This document shows positions 1 to 8,366 of a DNA stretch of 24,223 nucleotides, one piece after another. Both the position numbers and the translations under genes were made by a program. Position 1 is the first letter of the stretch. Every line of letters begins with the position of its first letter. Source of the stretch: Seminavis robusta (lineage: Eukaryota > Bacillariophyta > Bacillariophyceae > Naviculales > Naviculaceae); assembly GCA_903772945.1 (NCBI GenBank), contig CAICTM010001699.1:1-24223 (forward strand), written 5' to 3'. The notes under the pieces were generated by a model that searched no databases, had not been told where the DNA came from, and was given only the letters and a program-made list of their open reading frames with translations.

Positions 1-963
1 GTTTAACTGATCTTGACTTTGGCAACCCTGCCTTAAATCAGCTTGTTCGTATTTCGCATCAAGGATCTACTTGAGACGATCTTCACTGTCATCAACAGCA
101 GTATGATCAGGAATGAAGAAGTCCTCTTCTTCATTGGTGTCACTGTCTTTCATAGGAATAGAACGCGCCGCTCCTCACTGACATGGTAGTGAATCGAACT
201 TGAATCCTAATTCAGAGAGAATGTCTCGAACAATGATCATGTCATACGGCCCAAGTTCTTGGTGATGTGTAAATTCCACTTGATGATTCTATCTTCGTGT
301 AATTCAGGAATCATAAATACACCTTTGCACTTCGTCCTGGTGTTTAATTCCCCTGCAGGGGTAGTCCACACGTTTGACCCCCCAAACTTCATGAGTTAAT
401 TCTTAGCATGAGTTTAAGCAATCAAGGTCGGATGCTCCTGTATCAGTAAGCAACGGAGTGTAACGGGTTTTTGGTTCGCTTTTCCTTTTAAATCTAATAG
501 ACGATGGGTTGAGGTCTCTTGTCTTGCGTCGTTTACGAGGTGGTTGCACGGACGAGGTTAACAAAAATTTCTATAGATCATCAGATAGTCTAGTTGAGCA
601 GCTTCTCAGGCAACATCTAATTTGCGTAGATTCATCGTTACAAACAATTCTTTTTACTATGTAGTGAGATATCTTCATCAATTTGGTATGAGAAATCGGA
701 CATGTTCCGTTGAGCATCATCCTGTGGCCTAATCCTCAGATAGAGATTTCTCCATCCAAGTGATTGAAATTGATAGAGGAGTTGTCCTCATTGTCAGAAT
801 CTTCTGATTTGCGCTTGGCAACATGGTTGCGAAGTTTGCAAGTGGTTGTACGAGTATCGTCGATCTCGTTTTCTCCGTCATTGTCGACGAGAGGAAGAAT
901 GGGTTTGTCACGCAACTGTTTTTCGAAGTTGCGGAACGCATGCTTTCCTTGAGCCATCTTCAT
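1..963 (-). pseudogene. Decayed Ty3/gypsy retrotransposon, gag-protease part, truncated by left edge
   Basis: Read on the minus strand this is a broken retroelement polyprotein. A gag-side frame starts at ATG 961-963 (MKMAQGKHAF...) and runs 75 codons to a stop at 736-738. After a stop-filled stretch, an aspartic protease active site DTGAS is encoded at 430-444, preceded by a basic stretch (PRKRRKTRD). Further on, about 392-239, a frame reads WTTPAGEL...IPELHEDRIIKWNLHI. It continues after a frame change as PYDMIIVRDILSELGFKFD, the typical tail of a gypsy-type retropepsin. The linker that normally leads to reverse transcriptase (SIPMKDSD..., then ILDAKYEQADL) reaches the window edge with more stops. 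The motif order gag, protease, linker fits Ty3/gypsy; reverse transcriptase would lie to the left. At least four stops or frame changes mean it cannot make an intact polyprotein. Confidence 0.7.
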
Positions 964-1596
964 GGTGAAGGAATAGGTTGAGGGTAGCTGAAAGCTATTG
1001 TGTTTGTTAACAAAATGCACTACGCTAAAAGCTAGCGTAAAGATCTTTCGAGTGTTTTGAGTTTGAGAGAATGAAAGTTATGAGAGAGATTAGAAAGCTA
1101 TGAAAACTAATCAACGAGAGAGATCATCATCAAGGGATCGTAGATCTGGCTTCCCGCGGGAGACTATGAAGTGTGATAGAGTAGGTTGTAGTAGTAATCC
1201 TACGTCTCTCCACGATCCTAAAACGGAACGCGTAGAAGGTTTGTCTAGCCTGGATCTAGTAGCGTGGAAGTACTCCACGCTGGCTAAATATCTAGAGCGA
1301 TGTTTCATCATCAACCTAGTATGACTAGAGCGGTCATTGAGAACCCTGTCTCAAATGACTATTCACGAGAGACTCAGTCATGAGTCGAACTCAAACCCTA
1401 TCTAGGATCGAGTCGCGAATAAAGCTAAGAGCCGTGTATTGCACTAGATTTAACTAGTTAGATCTATCGGTATACGGTAGGGGAGAAGCTATCATTGTCG
1501 AGTCGGTCGATCGATCGCTTCATCGCTACGAATAATAAGAGCTCCGGCTCTGTTAGCTCCAGCCCTATTACCAAACTGAACGAAACATGTCCAATC

Positions 1597-1787
1597 GTCG
1601 TCGAGTCCTTGAAAATCAATAACAGTCAACCGGAGTAGGCTACACAGCAATACACACCAGTAAACCAACCAAACGGAGAGTGGATCACCGTACGATGGAG
1701 GAGGCCATATTAACTGCAGACGTATCACCAACCTGAGCAAATGTCGTCGAATCATTGAAATGCATCAATCAACCAGAGGAGGCTACA
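1597..1787. repeat. Imperfect direct duplication
   Basis: The segment 1597-1644 and the segment 1743-1787 begin with GTCGTCGA and end with AGGCTACA. They share most bases in between (pattern TTGAAA...TCAACC.GAG.AGGCTACA). The period is about 146 bp. It is probably an old local duplication; function unknown. Confidence 0.5.
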
Positions 1788-2185
1788 TGCTATTTCCTAG
1801 TGTTGTGGTGGCGATTCCTGTGTCAGCACCCATTTTTCTGATGTATACGAAGAAAAAATTGTTATTTTTGTGTTGTTGCAGCTGTTCTTGTAGCTCCTCC
1901 TGGTTGTGCAGGCTGCTGTCCTGTTGTGAACACAGTTGCCATTATCGGTATAGACTATCGATGGCCTGGTTTTTCGTAGTCATCAGTTTTAGTACCGTAG
2001 TAGTAGCAGCAGCGGTCACTGTTGTGTCATTGACTGGCTGCTTGTTGCAATTTCTTTGTGACCGATGAGTGGTAGTGGTATCGACTGGCTGTGGAGGAAA
2101 ATCTGACAGCAGCGTTGCTTCTTGGATGGCTTTGTTGGCTATCTAGCTAACGTATCTATTTAGTATTTGTTTTTAGCTTAGTCAT

Positions 2186-2652
2186 CTAGCTAGCTAGCTA
2201 GGTATTACTTCAGGCTCGAGCAAGAGGTGACGTGCTTGGGTTGCACTTTTTGCTGCTGCAGTACTACCGGCAGTACAGGTAGCTGCCCAATCTAGCTAGC
2301 TTGCTGGAGTACTACTAGCTAGTAGTAGTCTACAGTAGCAAAACTGTCTAATTGGCATCAAACTGGTTTCCTTCCTGAAAAATATGTCTTCCTTTTACTA
2401 CTAGCTAGTAACTTAGCTGGCTGAGATCTCCTTGGAGCCTCACGCACTTTCCGCACCATTGGTACTAGTAGGTGTGTAAAAGTCACAAAAAAAGGGTTAC
2501 TAGAAAGTTTCCTCCTTTTCCTTTCAAAGGCTGCCTCTGAAGTATTTCCAGCCTTGCTAGCTTTTAACGTAAAACCAGAGGGAGCACGGAGTTCTGCGAT
2601 CACCAGCTCCCGTGGCATGCACAGAGCAAAAAACGGCTTCCTGTCTAGCTAG
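2186..2652. repeat. Cluster of CTAGCTAG palindromes
   Basis: CTAGCTAG occurs at 2186-2201 (two units running together), 2292-2299, 2315-2322, 2401-2408 and 2645-2652. The copy at 2315 lies inside an 18-bp perfect palindrome at 2310-2327 (TACTACTAGCTAGTAGTA). The same word recurs in other spacers (3721, 8318, 9905, 18670). I found none inside the predicted genes. Confidence 0.7.
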
Positions 2653-2730
2653 CTTCCGTGTCAAACCACGATCGATCGAGTGCTGCACCGTTGACGATCA
2701 TTGGTCTCGGTGAACCAGCCTCCATCAACC

Positions 2731-3675
2731 ATGTCGTCTCGATCATCCCTACTCTCTACATGTAGTGGAGATCCACAAGCCCAACAGAAGCGGATAATCG
2801 TTGAACATGCGACCATTGAAGACGTGGCCACAGCAAAACGCAAGTTGACAGAGGCTGGATTTGATCCCAACGATTGCATCACAGCTATAGATCCTCTGAA
2901 GACACCACAGACTGTTACTGGATTCTGGTATTCCATCACCCCAATGACTCACTTTAGCTTCCATGGAGACCTGCCCATGTGCCGGTACATTCTCAGCCAA
3001 GGGGGAGCAACAACCAAAGTTGGCGACGAAATTTGGTACCCCTTGTGGGCCGCAACTAACCAAGGCCATTTGGCTGTTTGCCAATGGTTGTACAAAAACG
3101 GGGCTAAGGAAGATGCCACAGCCAAAACTTCAGTTTCCATCAGTCCATTGAGTCTCTGCTGGAGTTTGTCAAATGAAAAATGCTGGGAAATTGGCGAATG
3201 GTTCTTGGCGAATGGAGCTATTCACAATGATCATTCTGGAGAGATAGACCCCAGTGCCTGGAGTGAATTGATTCGAGGAGGAAAGCAAAAACAGAAACGT
3301 CTATTGTCTTGTTCACAGAATGTCCTGAAAAATCGGGATACCTTTCAAGTGTTCCTCATGGGGACTTGTGTTTGCCCAGAGTTCTCTTTGGAAGCACTGG
3401 CCACCAAATTGGAGACCAAGCTTGGTTCCAAGAATGCTGCCAAAACTGTCCTAGATTTGGGTGTTGACAGCGGAAAAGCCAAGCTTCTGTGGACCCAACT
3501 CTTGGAAACCCGCAAAAAGTCACCAGTTGCAAAGATTAGTGGCCAAGTTGGAGTGTTGAAATGTATCGCAGAATTTGTGGGCGTCAGTGCCAAGGAGCTT
3601 GATATCCATCACCGACTAGTGGAGTTCTTGACGACGATAGATGCTGAAGAAACAAAGAAAAGCCCCAACAGGTGA
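2731..3675 (+). CDS. Ankyrin-repeat protein
   Basis: A 314-residue soluble protein with no signal peptide or membrane segment. Three degenerate ankyrin-type repeats are visible: about residues 71-96 (TPMTHFSFHGDLPMCRYIL), 103-130 (PLWAATNQGHLAVCQWLYKNGA) and 139-164 (SPLSLCWSLSNEKCWEIGEW). Each has the helix-turn-helix pattern with a G-H/D-L turn and a conserved C-x-W/Y-L core. The N-terminal 70 and C-terminal 150 residues match nothing I recognise; the latter are K/L-rich and probably helical. The first ATG is at 2731; the frame stays open upstream to 2701 but without an ATG. Ankyrin repeats bind protein partners; the partner is unknown. Similar small ankyrin families are expanded in diatoms (general knowledge). 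No intron is apparent. Confidence 0.8.
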   Translation: MSSRSSLLSTCSGDPQAQQKRIIVEHATIEDVATAKRKLTEAGFDPNDCITAIDPLKTPQTVTGFWYSITPMTHFSFHGDLPMCRYILSQGGATTKVGDEIWYPLWAATNQGHLAVCQWLYKNGAKEDATAKTSVSISPLSLCWSLSNEKCWEIGEWFLANGAIHNDHSGEIDPSAWSELIRGGKQKQKRLLSCSQNVLKNRDTFQVFLMGTCVCPEFSLEALATKLETKLGSKNAAKTVLDLGVDSGKAKLLWTQLLETRKKSPVAKISGQVGVLKCIAEFVGVSAKELDIHHRLVEFLTTIDAEETKKSPNR

Positions 3676-4280
3676 TGCCACAATGGGAGGAGTACTTCCG
3701 AAGATGAGGAATGGTACTGGCTAGCTAGGCATGATTTTAATTAAATGAGCGGCACAGCACAGCGAGCTGCTATGGAAGTTGACTATGGAAATTGGATGAG
3801 ACTTTGCACAAGCTACCGTAGGGCGAGGAAGGAGAGGAATCTTTCCCTGTGGTTGGTTTCAAACTGTCGGTCGCAGAACCACTGCGCCTTGTGTGCCGTC
3901 TGCATTCAGCGACACGACGCAAGGGCACCAGAGAGTGCGAAAACGATGCACTGTGTGACGCCTGAGGGGGTACCGTATGATCATGACAATGATATTGTAA
4001 TGCTGTCCAGCTATCGGTACACGAAGGACTCCGACAAGGGTTTGTAACATGTGGACATTTTCGAAGTGGGAAACTATGGGTTGTATCTTGAGCTATGATG
4101 TGGCGTAACATGAACAAAGGCTTCAAATATTCTGTTGCTAAGCATTGGTTAGTTACATCTATCTTCCATACTCCAAACCCACTTCCATACTGTATACTGC
4201 TGAAGAAACGCAGCATGGGCAGACAAAAAATAAAACAATTGGGCTTTCTCGGATCCAAAGGGCAGCAAGGTACGGACTGT
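3676..4280. other. Intergenic region between two gene 3' ends
   Basis: This lies between the 3' ends of the ankyrin gene (+) and the sulfotransferase gene (-). A CTAGCTAG word is at 3721-3728. A 100-codon ATG frame (3745-4047, +) overlaps a longer antisense frame. Neither has a domain or convincing composition, so no gene is called. Confidence 0.5.
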
Positions 4281-5234
4281 TCATTGCTGCAGAGAGCTGT
4301 CGGTCATTGGCTGGGGCACAACAGATGCCAAACTTCCATTCTTCAAATACTCCGCACACTCCTCGCCCAGTTCCTCCACTGCCTTCTTTTCGTATGCTTG
4401 GCAGTCCTCGTCCGAGAGAAGATCCGCCCAGCGCCCATTGGTCCCCTTGTTGATAAAAGTAGCCCCGCCTCCATTCCAGAGGGCTCCCCCCAAAGGAGAC
4501 ATTTGCGACGCGTGCTTCTTCATATAGTCAAAAGTGCAGTGTTCGACCATCTCGTCAAACTTGTCTTCATTGATGGGGATCTCCAAGAATTCCGAAATCT
4601 CTCTCATCTGTCCACTCAGATCCTTCTTCAAGTCGTTAAAGTGCACAAACTTGACGTTGGGGAGGTCACGGATGGCCCACCAAGACTTCATGTGCTCCCA
4701 GAATGACCAAAAGGGAGCTCCATCATTGTCAAACCAACTTTTGTAGTACTCCACAGGATCTTCCGAGACTGGCTTGCCAATCTTGGGACCAACCAGTCCT
4801 GGAGTGTCGTTCAAGGCGGCATACCATTCCGCATTGGCGTTCATGTGGTGATGGAACAGAGACCAGGCCACATCACGGCCATCCCTGACCACATAGAGGT
4901 ACTTGGCCTGGGGAGAAAAGACGAGGGCATCCACGGGGAGATGAGTCTTGACAAAACGGCGGTGCTTTTGTTCTTCCAGAATAGCAAGCTGGATGGGCTT
5001 GGGAGGAACTCGCAGATCCACCCATGGGGAAATTCCGGCCACATCCAGGGTTGTGTCTCCTTGAAAGATGAGTTGGGAGATGATCTGCTGAGTCCAAGTG
5101 GTGCCGCTTTTGCCATAAGTTGCAATGACAATGTCATCATCCCTGAACTTGAAGTCGTTCCACACAGTAGAGTCAAAGTGGTGGCTTTCCATCTCCTTGG
5201 TCTTCTTGGGCCATTGGATAGTAGAGTCCGTCAT
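4281..5234 (-). CDS. Cytosolic sulfotransferase (PAPS-dependent)
   Basis: A 317-residue enzyme of the Sulfotransfer_1 family, about the usual length (280-330) for cytosolic aryl/alcohol sulfotransferases. It is expected to move the sulfuryl group from PAPS to a hydroxyl or amine of a small molecule. The PAPS 5'-phosphosulfate loop is at residues 40-48 (YGKSGTTWT). The catalytic histidine is in KTHLP (His98). The 3'-phosphate binding stretch is YVVRDGRDVAWS (Arg118, Ser125). The C-terminal NKGTNGRW (about 262-269) corresponds to the family's RKGxxGxW loop. All key residues are present and there is no signal peptide, so a soluble cytosolic enzyme is likely. The start is the ATG at 5232-5234. 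The substrate cannot be read from the sequence; sterol and phenolic sulfation are possible in algae. It appears intronless and stands alone. Confidence 0.93.
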   Translation of the reverse strand: MTDSTIQWPKKTKEMESHHFDSTVWNDFKFRDDDIVIATYGKSGTTWTQQIISQLIFQGDTTLDVAGISPWVDLRVPPKPIQLAILEEQKHRRFVKTHLPVDALVFSPQAKYLYVVRDGRDVAWSLFHHHMNANAEWYAALNDTPGLVGPKIGKPVSEDPVEYYKSWFDNDGAPFWSFWEHMKSWWAIRDLPNVKFVHFNDLKKDLSGQMREISEFLEIPINEDKFDEMVEHCTFDYMKKHASQMSPLGGALWNGGGATFINKGTNGRWADLLSDEDCQAYEKKAVEELGEECAEYLKNGSLASVVPQPMTDSSLQQ

Positions 5235-5739
5235 GGTTGAATATTTTTCTTCTTCTGTTTGATGAATGGTGATCGTATTAGCTTTTTAGCTCTTGGTTTT
5301 CGAAAATTGTGAGGAAACGATGTGTCGAAGTCGCTGAGTGCCAAGCTGAACTGGTGAACGAGCAACGAGCACACCGGTACGGGCACGCTGTACGCTGTAC
5401 GAAGAGCTCCCAACCAGTTGCATTACTAGTGGCGACGTGGCAAACAAGATCCAAACATCAGAAGTGGGCACAGCAACTGCCCAGCCGTACCAGTTCTACC
5501 GTAATTGGCATAGATTATTGAGAATGACCATCCTTCAATAAAACCGGTGGTCATTAGTCAAGCTTTATTCATAGCCACGGCGACATGGCGGCGAAGGGCA
5601 ATTCAAGATTCATGCATACAGAAGATGCTCAGAAAGCTCTCAGAAGCTACACAGACACAAAGACCCAGCCCCCAAAAAATCTACAGTAACATTTTAAAAT
5701 TAACAATAAATTTTACCTTTTTAAAAACCTGGTGGGGCC
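5235..5739. other. Sulfotransferase upstream region and spacer
   Basis: This holds the presumed promoter of the minus-strand sulfotransferase gene, beginning with an AT-rich leader (5236-5290). It continues as spacer up to the fold-back structure. No gene is supported and no convincing TATA box could be assigned. Confidence 0.4.
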
Positions 5740-6180
5740 TGGTAACCCGGTTGAGTGCTGGACCGTCCGACGGTTTTCGATAAGGATTTAAAAACCTTGA
5801 ATTTTCCACGACTGACAACATCCTCTTAAACATCCTCTTAACATCCTCTTAACATCCTCTTAAATCTTCAACTTCCTCTTAAACATCCTTTCAAAAATAC
5901 ATCCTCTTAACAACATCCTCTTAAAGCTTCGAAACATCCTCTTAAGCCTTCATTGAAACACCATAGAACTTCCTCTTATCACGAATGAACATCCTCTTAA
6001 ATAAACATCCTCTTAACAACATCCTCTTAAATACTCAACATCCTCTTAAACATCCTCTTAAATCTTCACATCCTCTTACATCCGCTTAACGCGAACCAGG
6101 ATTTTGAGTCAGTCGTGGCAGTTTTAAAAGCCTGAGAGAAAACCGTCGAACGGTCCTGTGGCACTGGTCTACGGGTTGGT
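5740..6180. mobile_element. Fold-back (MITE-like) structure enclosing a motif array
   Basis: Two arms of about 57-75 bp face each other. The outer block GGACCGTCCGACGGTTTTC (5760-5778) pairs with its inverse at 6138-6156, 18 of 19 matching. The inner block CCACGACTGAC (5806-5816) pairs exactly with 6108-6118. Both arms carry a TTTAAAA stretch between the blocks. Weaker matching extends outward to about 5740 and 6180 (CGGGTTACC against CGGGTTGGT). The roughly 290-bp interior is a one-strand array of a 12-bp motif. There is no reading frame for a transposase, so if mobile it is non-autonomous. No clear target-site duplication was found, so the class is undecided. Confidence 0.55.
5819..6089 (+). 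repeat. Irregular array of ACATCCTCTTAA motifs
   Basis: The core TCCTCTTA occurs perfectly 15 times, starting at 5821, 5833, 5844, 5855, 5874, 5902, 5916, 5937, 5971, 5992, 6008, 6022, 6041, 6053 and 6071. Two variants lie at 5886 and 6081. Most copies are preceded by ACA and followed by A. Spacing varies from 10 to 34 bp and all copies point the same way. This is neither a regular tandem repeat nor a CRISPR, whose repeats are longer and whose spacers are uniform. It looks like a multivalent binding-site array or a degraded minisatellite. Confidence 0.85.
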
Positions 6181-6370
6181 ATGATAGTAGTGGCGGCTGT
6201 TTCTTCATTGGCAGACGGAAGTATCGATGGAGTAGGTAGAGGAGTACCAGAGGGTACATACAGGGTGATGTACTGGTGCCTCTGTAGAAGAGGATACTTG
6301 GTTCAAAAAAGGATGCCTGTGTCTTTGAGCGAGCCGGTGATCAGATCAGTGTCCCAACAACCACAACAAC

Positions 6371-6475
6371 AACAAATGACAACGCTACTAACCCTACTAC
6401 TACTAGTACCAACAAATGACAACCCTACTACTACCAACAAATAAATGACAACGCTACTACTACAACAACAACAAC
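6371..6475. repeat. Short repeats: AACAAATGACAACGCTACTA, CTA and CAA runs
   Basis: Three copies of a 20-bp unit lie at 6371-6390, 6411-6430 (one mismatch) and 6440-6459 (one mismatch). They are separated by (CTA)n and followed by a (CAA)n run. A second CAA run is at about 7748-7776. These are simple-sequence expansions. Confidence 0.7.
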
Positions 6476-7962
6476 AACTGCTGCGCTATTTTGCCTTGAA
6501 GTCAGTGCCTACTTCGGTAGGGGCAAGGCTCTTGGCATTATGATGAAGCAACGGAACAGATCCGAGCAATCGCTGAAATTACAGATCACCATGGTCGTTC
6601 GTTACTGTCGTCCTTTCGATTGCCATCTCCACCACCACCACCAACCACTCCAATCCACCGTCTACCTACACCGATCCCTTGCCACCACAAAATAAATGTC
6701 GCCGCCTTCGGGCTACGCCGGAGGCTATGCCATTTTGAATTCCTCGACGCAATCCTTTCAATTTAAATTGTAGATTGTAGTAGCCAACTCGTTGTTGTCG
6801 GCTTAGTGGCTTCTTCGTCTAACCGTAGTTTCCAGCCAGCCAGTGCCTTGTCAAGGCGTCGCTTGTTGTTGCTGCATTGGCCGTAGAGGCGTCATCGGTC
6901 GCTCCGTGGAAGAAGAAAGGAGAAGCCATCGACCGAATCGTTCCGTCGAATGGCTGCCATGGTGGAGACTAGTCGCTGTAAAGAAGAGGAGATAGCATCA
7001 TCTTGATAGAGTGCACGTGTAGAGATAGAGTAATATCGAAATAATGAAAAAGAGTAGCTTGGATCGATCGTCAGCGACCATGTGTGTTGTCAACTCGTCC
7101 ATACATACTAGTAGTATGCTTCGAGGGATTGAATCAACAAAGGCCGCATCCACAGCTGCAACAACAATTTTCCACATTCTGAGACAATTCCTATGGCTAT
7201 TTGTTGTACCAGAAGATGGAAAACTGGACTTGTTGCTAGTCTCATGGTTGTTGGCTAACGGAAGGTTAAGAGAGAACCAACAGTCGGAGCCTCTCCGCCT
7301 CCACTCGACGCACGAAACAAGGCGTCGATGCTCTTCAGTCGATCGTCTCCAGTCAGTCAGTTCCATAAATTCAACAATCGAAACGCGAAAGCTATGCCCT
7401 TTTCTTTCTCCTCGACAATGGCCGAAGCGACCACGGCGAAACATTCCACAATGACGGCTCGTTGCGTTTCTTGTTTGTTGGCTCACTGCAGCAGCGTTTC
7501 GTTCAGCTATCTCAGCTCGTTCGTTCGTTGGTTCGTCCATACTGAACCGAGAGGAAACCCAAGTGTCAAAGATTGAATGTTCATTCCACTCAGTCGAATC
7601 AGAATCAAGGCAGCGTGGCAGTTTCCTCTGTCTCAAGGAGATTTAACAACGGAAACATAAGGAAACATCAAGAGATTTAACGAATTCTCATTCGACCCAT
7701 AAGTGGAACCATCGGAAGTATCACGGATTCGCCCCCAGAATCAAGCGCAACAACAACAACAACACCAACAACAACAATGAGGCGACAATGGTGATCAGAT
7801 ACCATTGAAGAGTGTTAAAACCAGCAACAATACATCTATTACTACTGTTACTACTACTGCTACCACCCGGTCGGACCTCCGGTGGCCGTCGATTGCTCGC
7901 GATTTCGTCATGGTCTTGTTGTTGTTGTTCGCTTCCCCCTCCTCTTCCCCTCTTGGTTACTA

Positions 7963-8020
7963 GGCCGCTGCGCGGCCCCCTCCTCCTCTCCCCCGGGACG
8001 ATACTTCGCGCTTCGCGCGA
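7963..8020. repeat. Two adjacent GC-rich hairpins
   Basis: GGCCGC-TGC-GCGGCC (7963-7977) and TCGCGC-TTC-GCGCGA (8006-8020) are perfect 6-bp stems with 3-nt loops, 28 bp apart. The DNA between them is C/T-rich. They sit about 350 bp upstream of the PARP16-like start, and no function can be assigned. Confidence 0.6.
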
Positions 8021-8366
8021 TACTAGGGTGTTTCTTTGGGTGTTCCCTCAAGCTTGAAGTTGCTTCGCCGTTACCTCGCCGTGTTCTATCATCCCTTATG
8101 TATTTACTGTACATGACCACGTGCTTCCATGTCTCTTTGAAAAAGACTTTTTTTAAAAGACATCAAGCTAGGGTTAAAGCTAATTTGCGCGAGAGATAGG
8201 ACACGACGGAACAGACAGAACACCCTCCAAGCCTCCATGCAACCACAAAACACAACACGAGCGTCTCCAAGCTCAGACATACATGTAATATATGATCAAC
8301 CATTACAAGGTTACCTACTAGCTAGTACCACCCTCACAGTAACAACAACGACAAGAGCAAATACTG

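Larger units (their letters stand above)
1021..2730. other. Non-coding spacer: possible retroelement leader, then palindrome-rich DNA
   Basis: The first part (about 1021-1480) lies upstream of the minus-strand gag remnant, where a 5' LTR and leader would be. I could not find a matching second LTR, TG...CA ends or a tRNA primer site. The rest is spacer with an imperfect 48-bp duplication and a cluster of CTAGCTAG words between 2186 and 2652. Reading frames here are short, of skewed composition and without recognisable domains. Nothing here supports a gene. Confidence 0.5.
6181..8366. other. Low-complexity spacer upstream of the PARP16-like gene
   Basis: This stretch holds microsatellites, GC-rich hairpins and CT-rich stretches. 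Antisense-overlapping open frames near 6998-7636 (-) and 7044-7454 (+) have no domains, and the minus one lacks an ATG near its 5' end. No gene is called. The last 200 bases are the likely promoter and leader of the gene starting at 8367. Confidence 0.45.

Noticed and set aside
1760..2068. 102-codon Cys/Ser-rich plus-strand ATG frame
   Set aside because: Driven by TGT/TGC-rich low-complexity DNA with no domain or signal of selection.
2358..2618. 86-codon minus-strand ATG frame with a basic FERKRRKL stretch
   Set aside because: No domain, palindromic spacer DNA at its 3' end, and composition typical of chance frames; left uncalled.
3745..4047. 100-codon plus-strand ATG frame after the ankyrin gene
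   Set aside because: It overlaps a longer antisense frame, has no recognisable domain and sits in a likely 3' spacer.
4095..4706. 203-codon plus-strand frame
   Set aside because: It lies mostly antisense to the clearly recognised sulfotransferase gene and is its shadow.
5819..6089. CRISPR-like appearance of the ACATCCTCTTAA array
   Set aside because: The repeat unit is too short, spacers are irregular, there are no cas genes and the context is eukaryotic.
6998..7636. 212-codon minus-strand open frame
   Set aside because: It does not begin with ATG, is R/S-rich without domains, and the plus strand is equally open at 7044-7454. Long chance frames on both strands are common in such low-complexity DNA.
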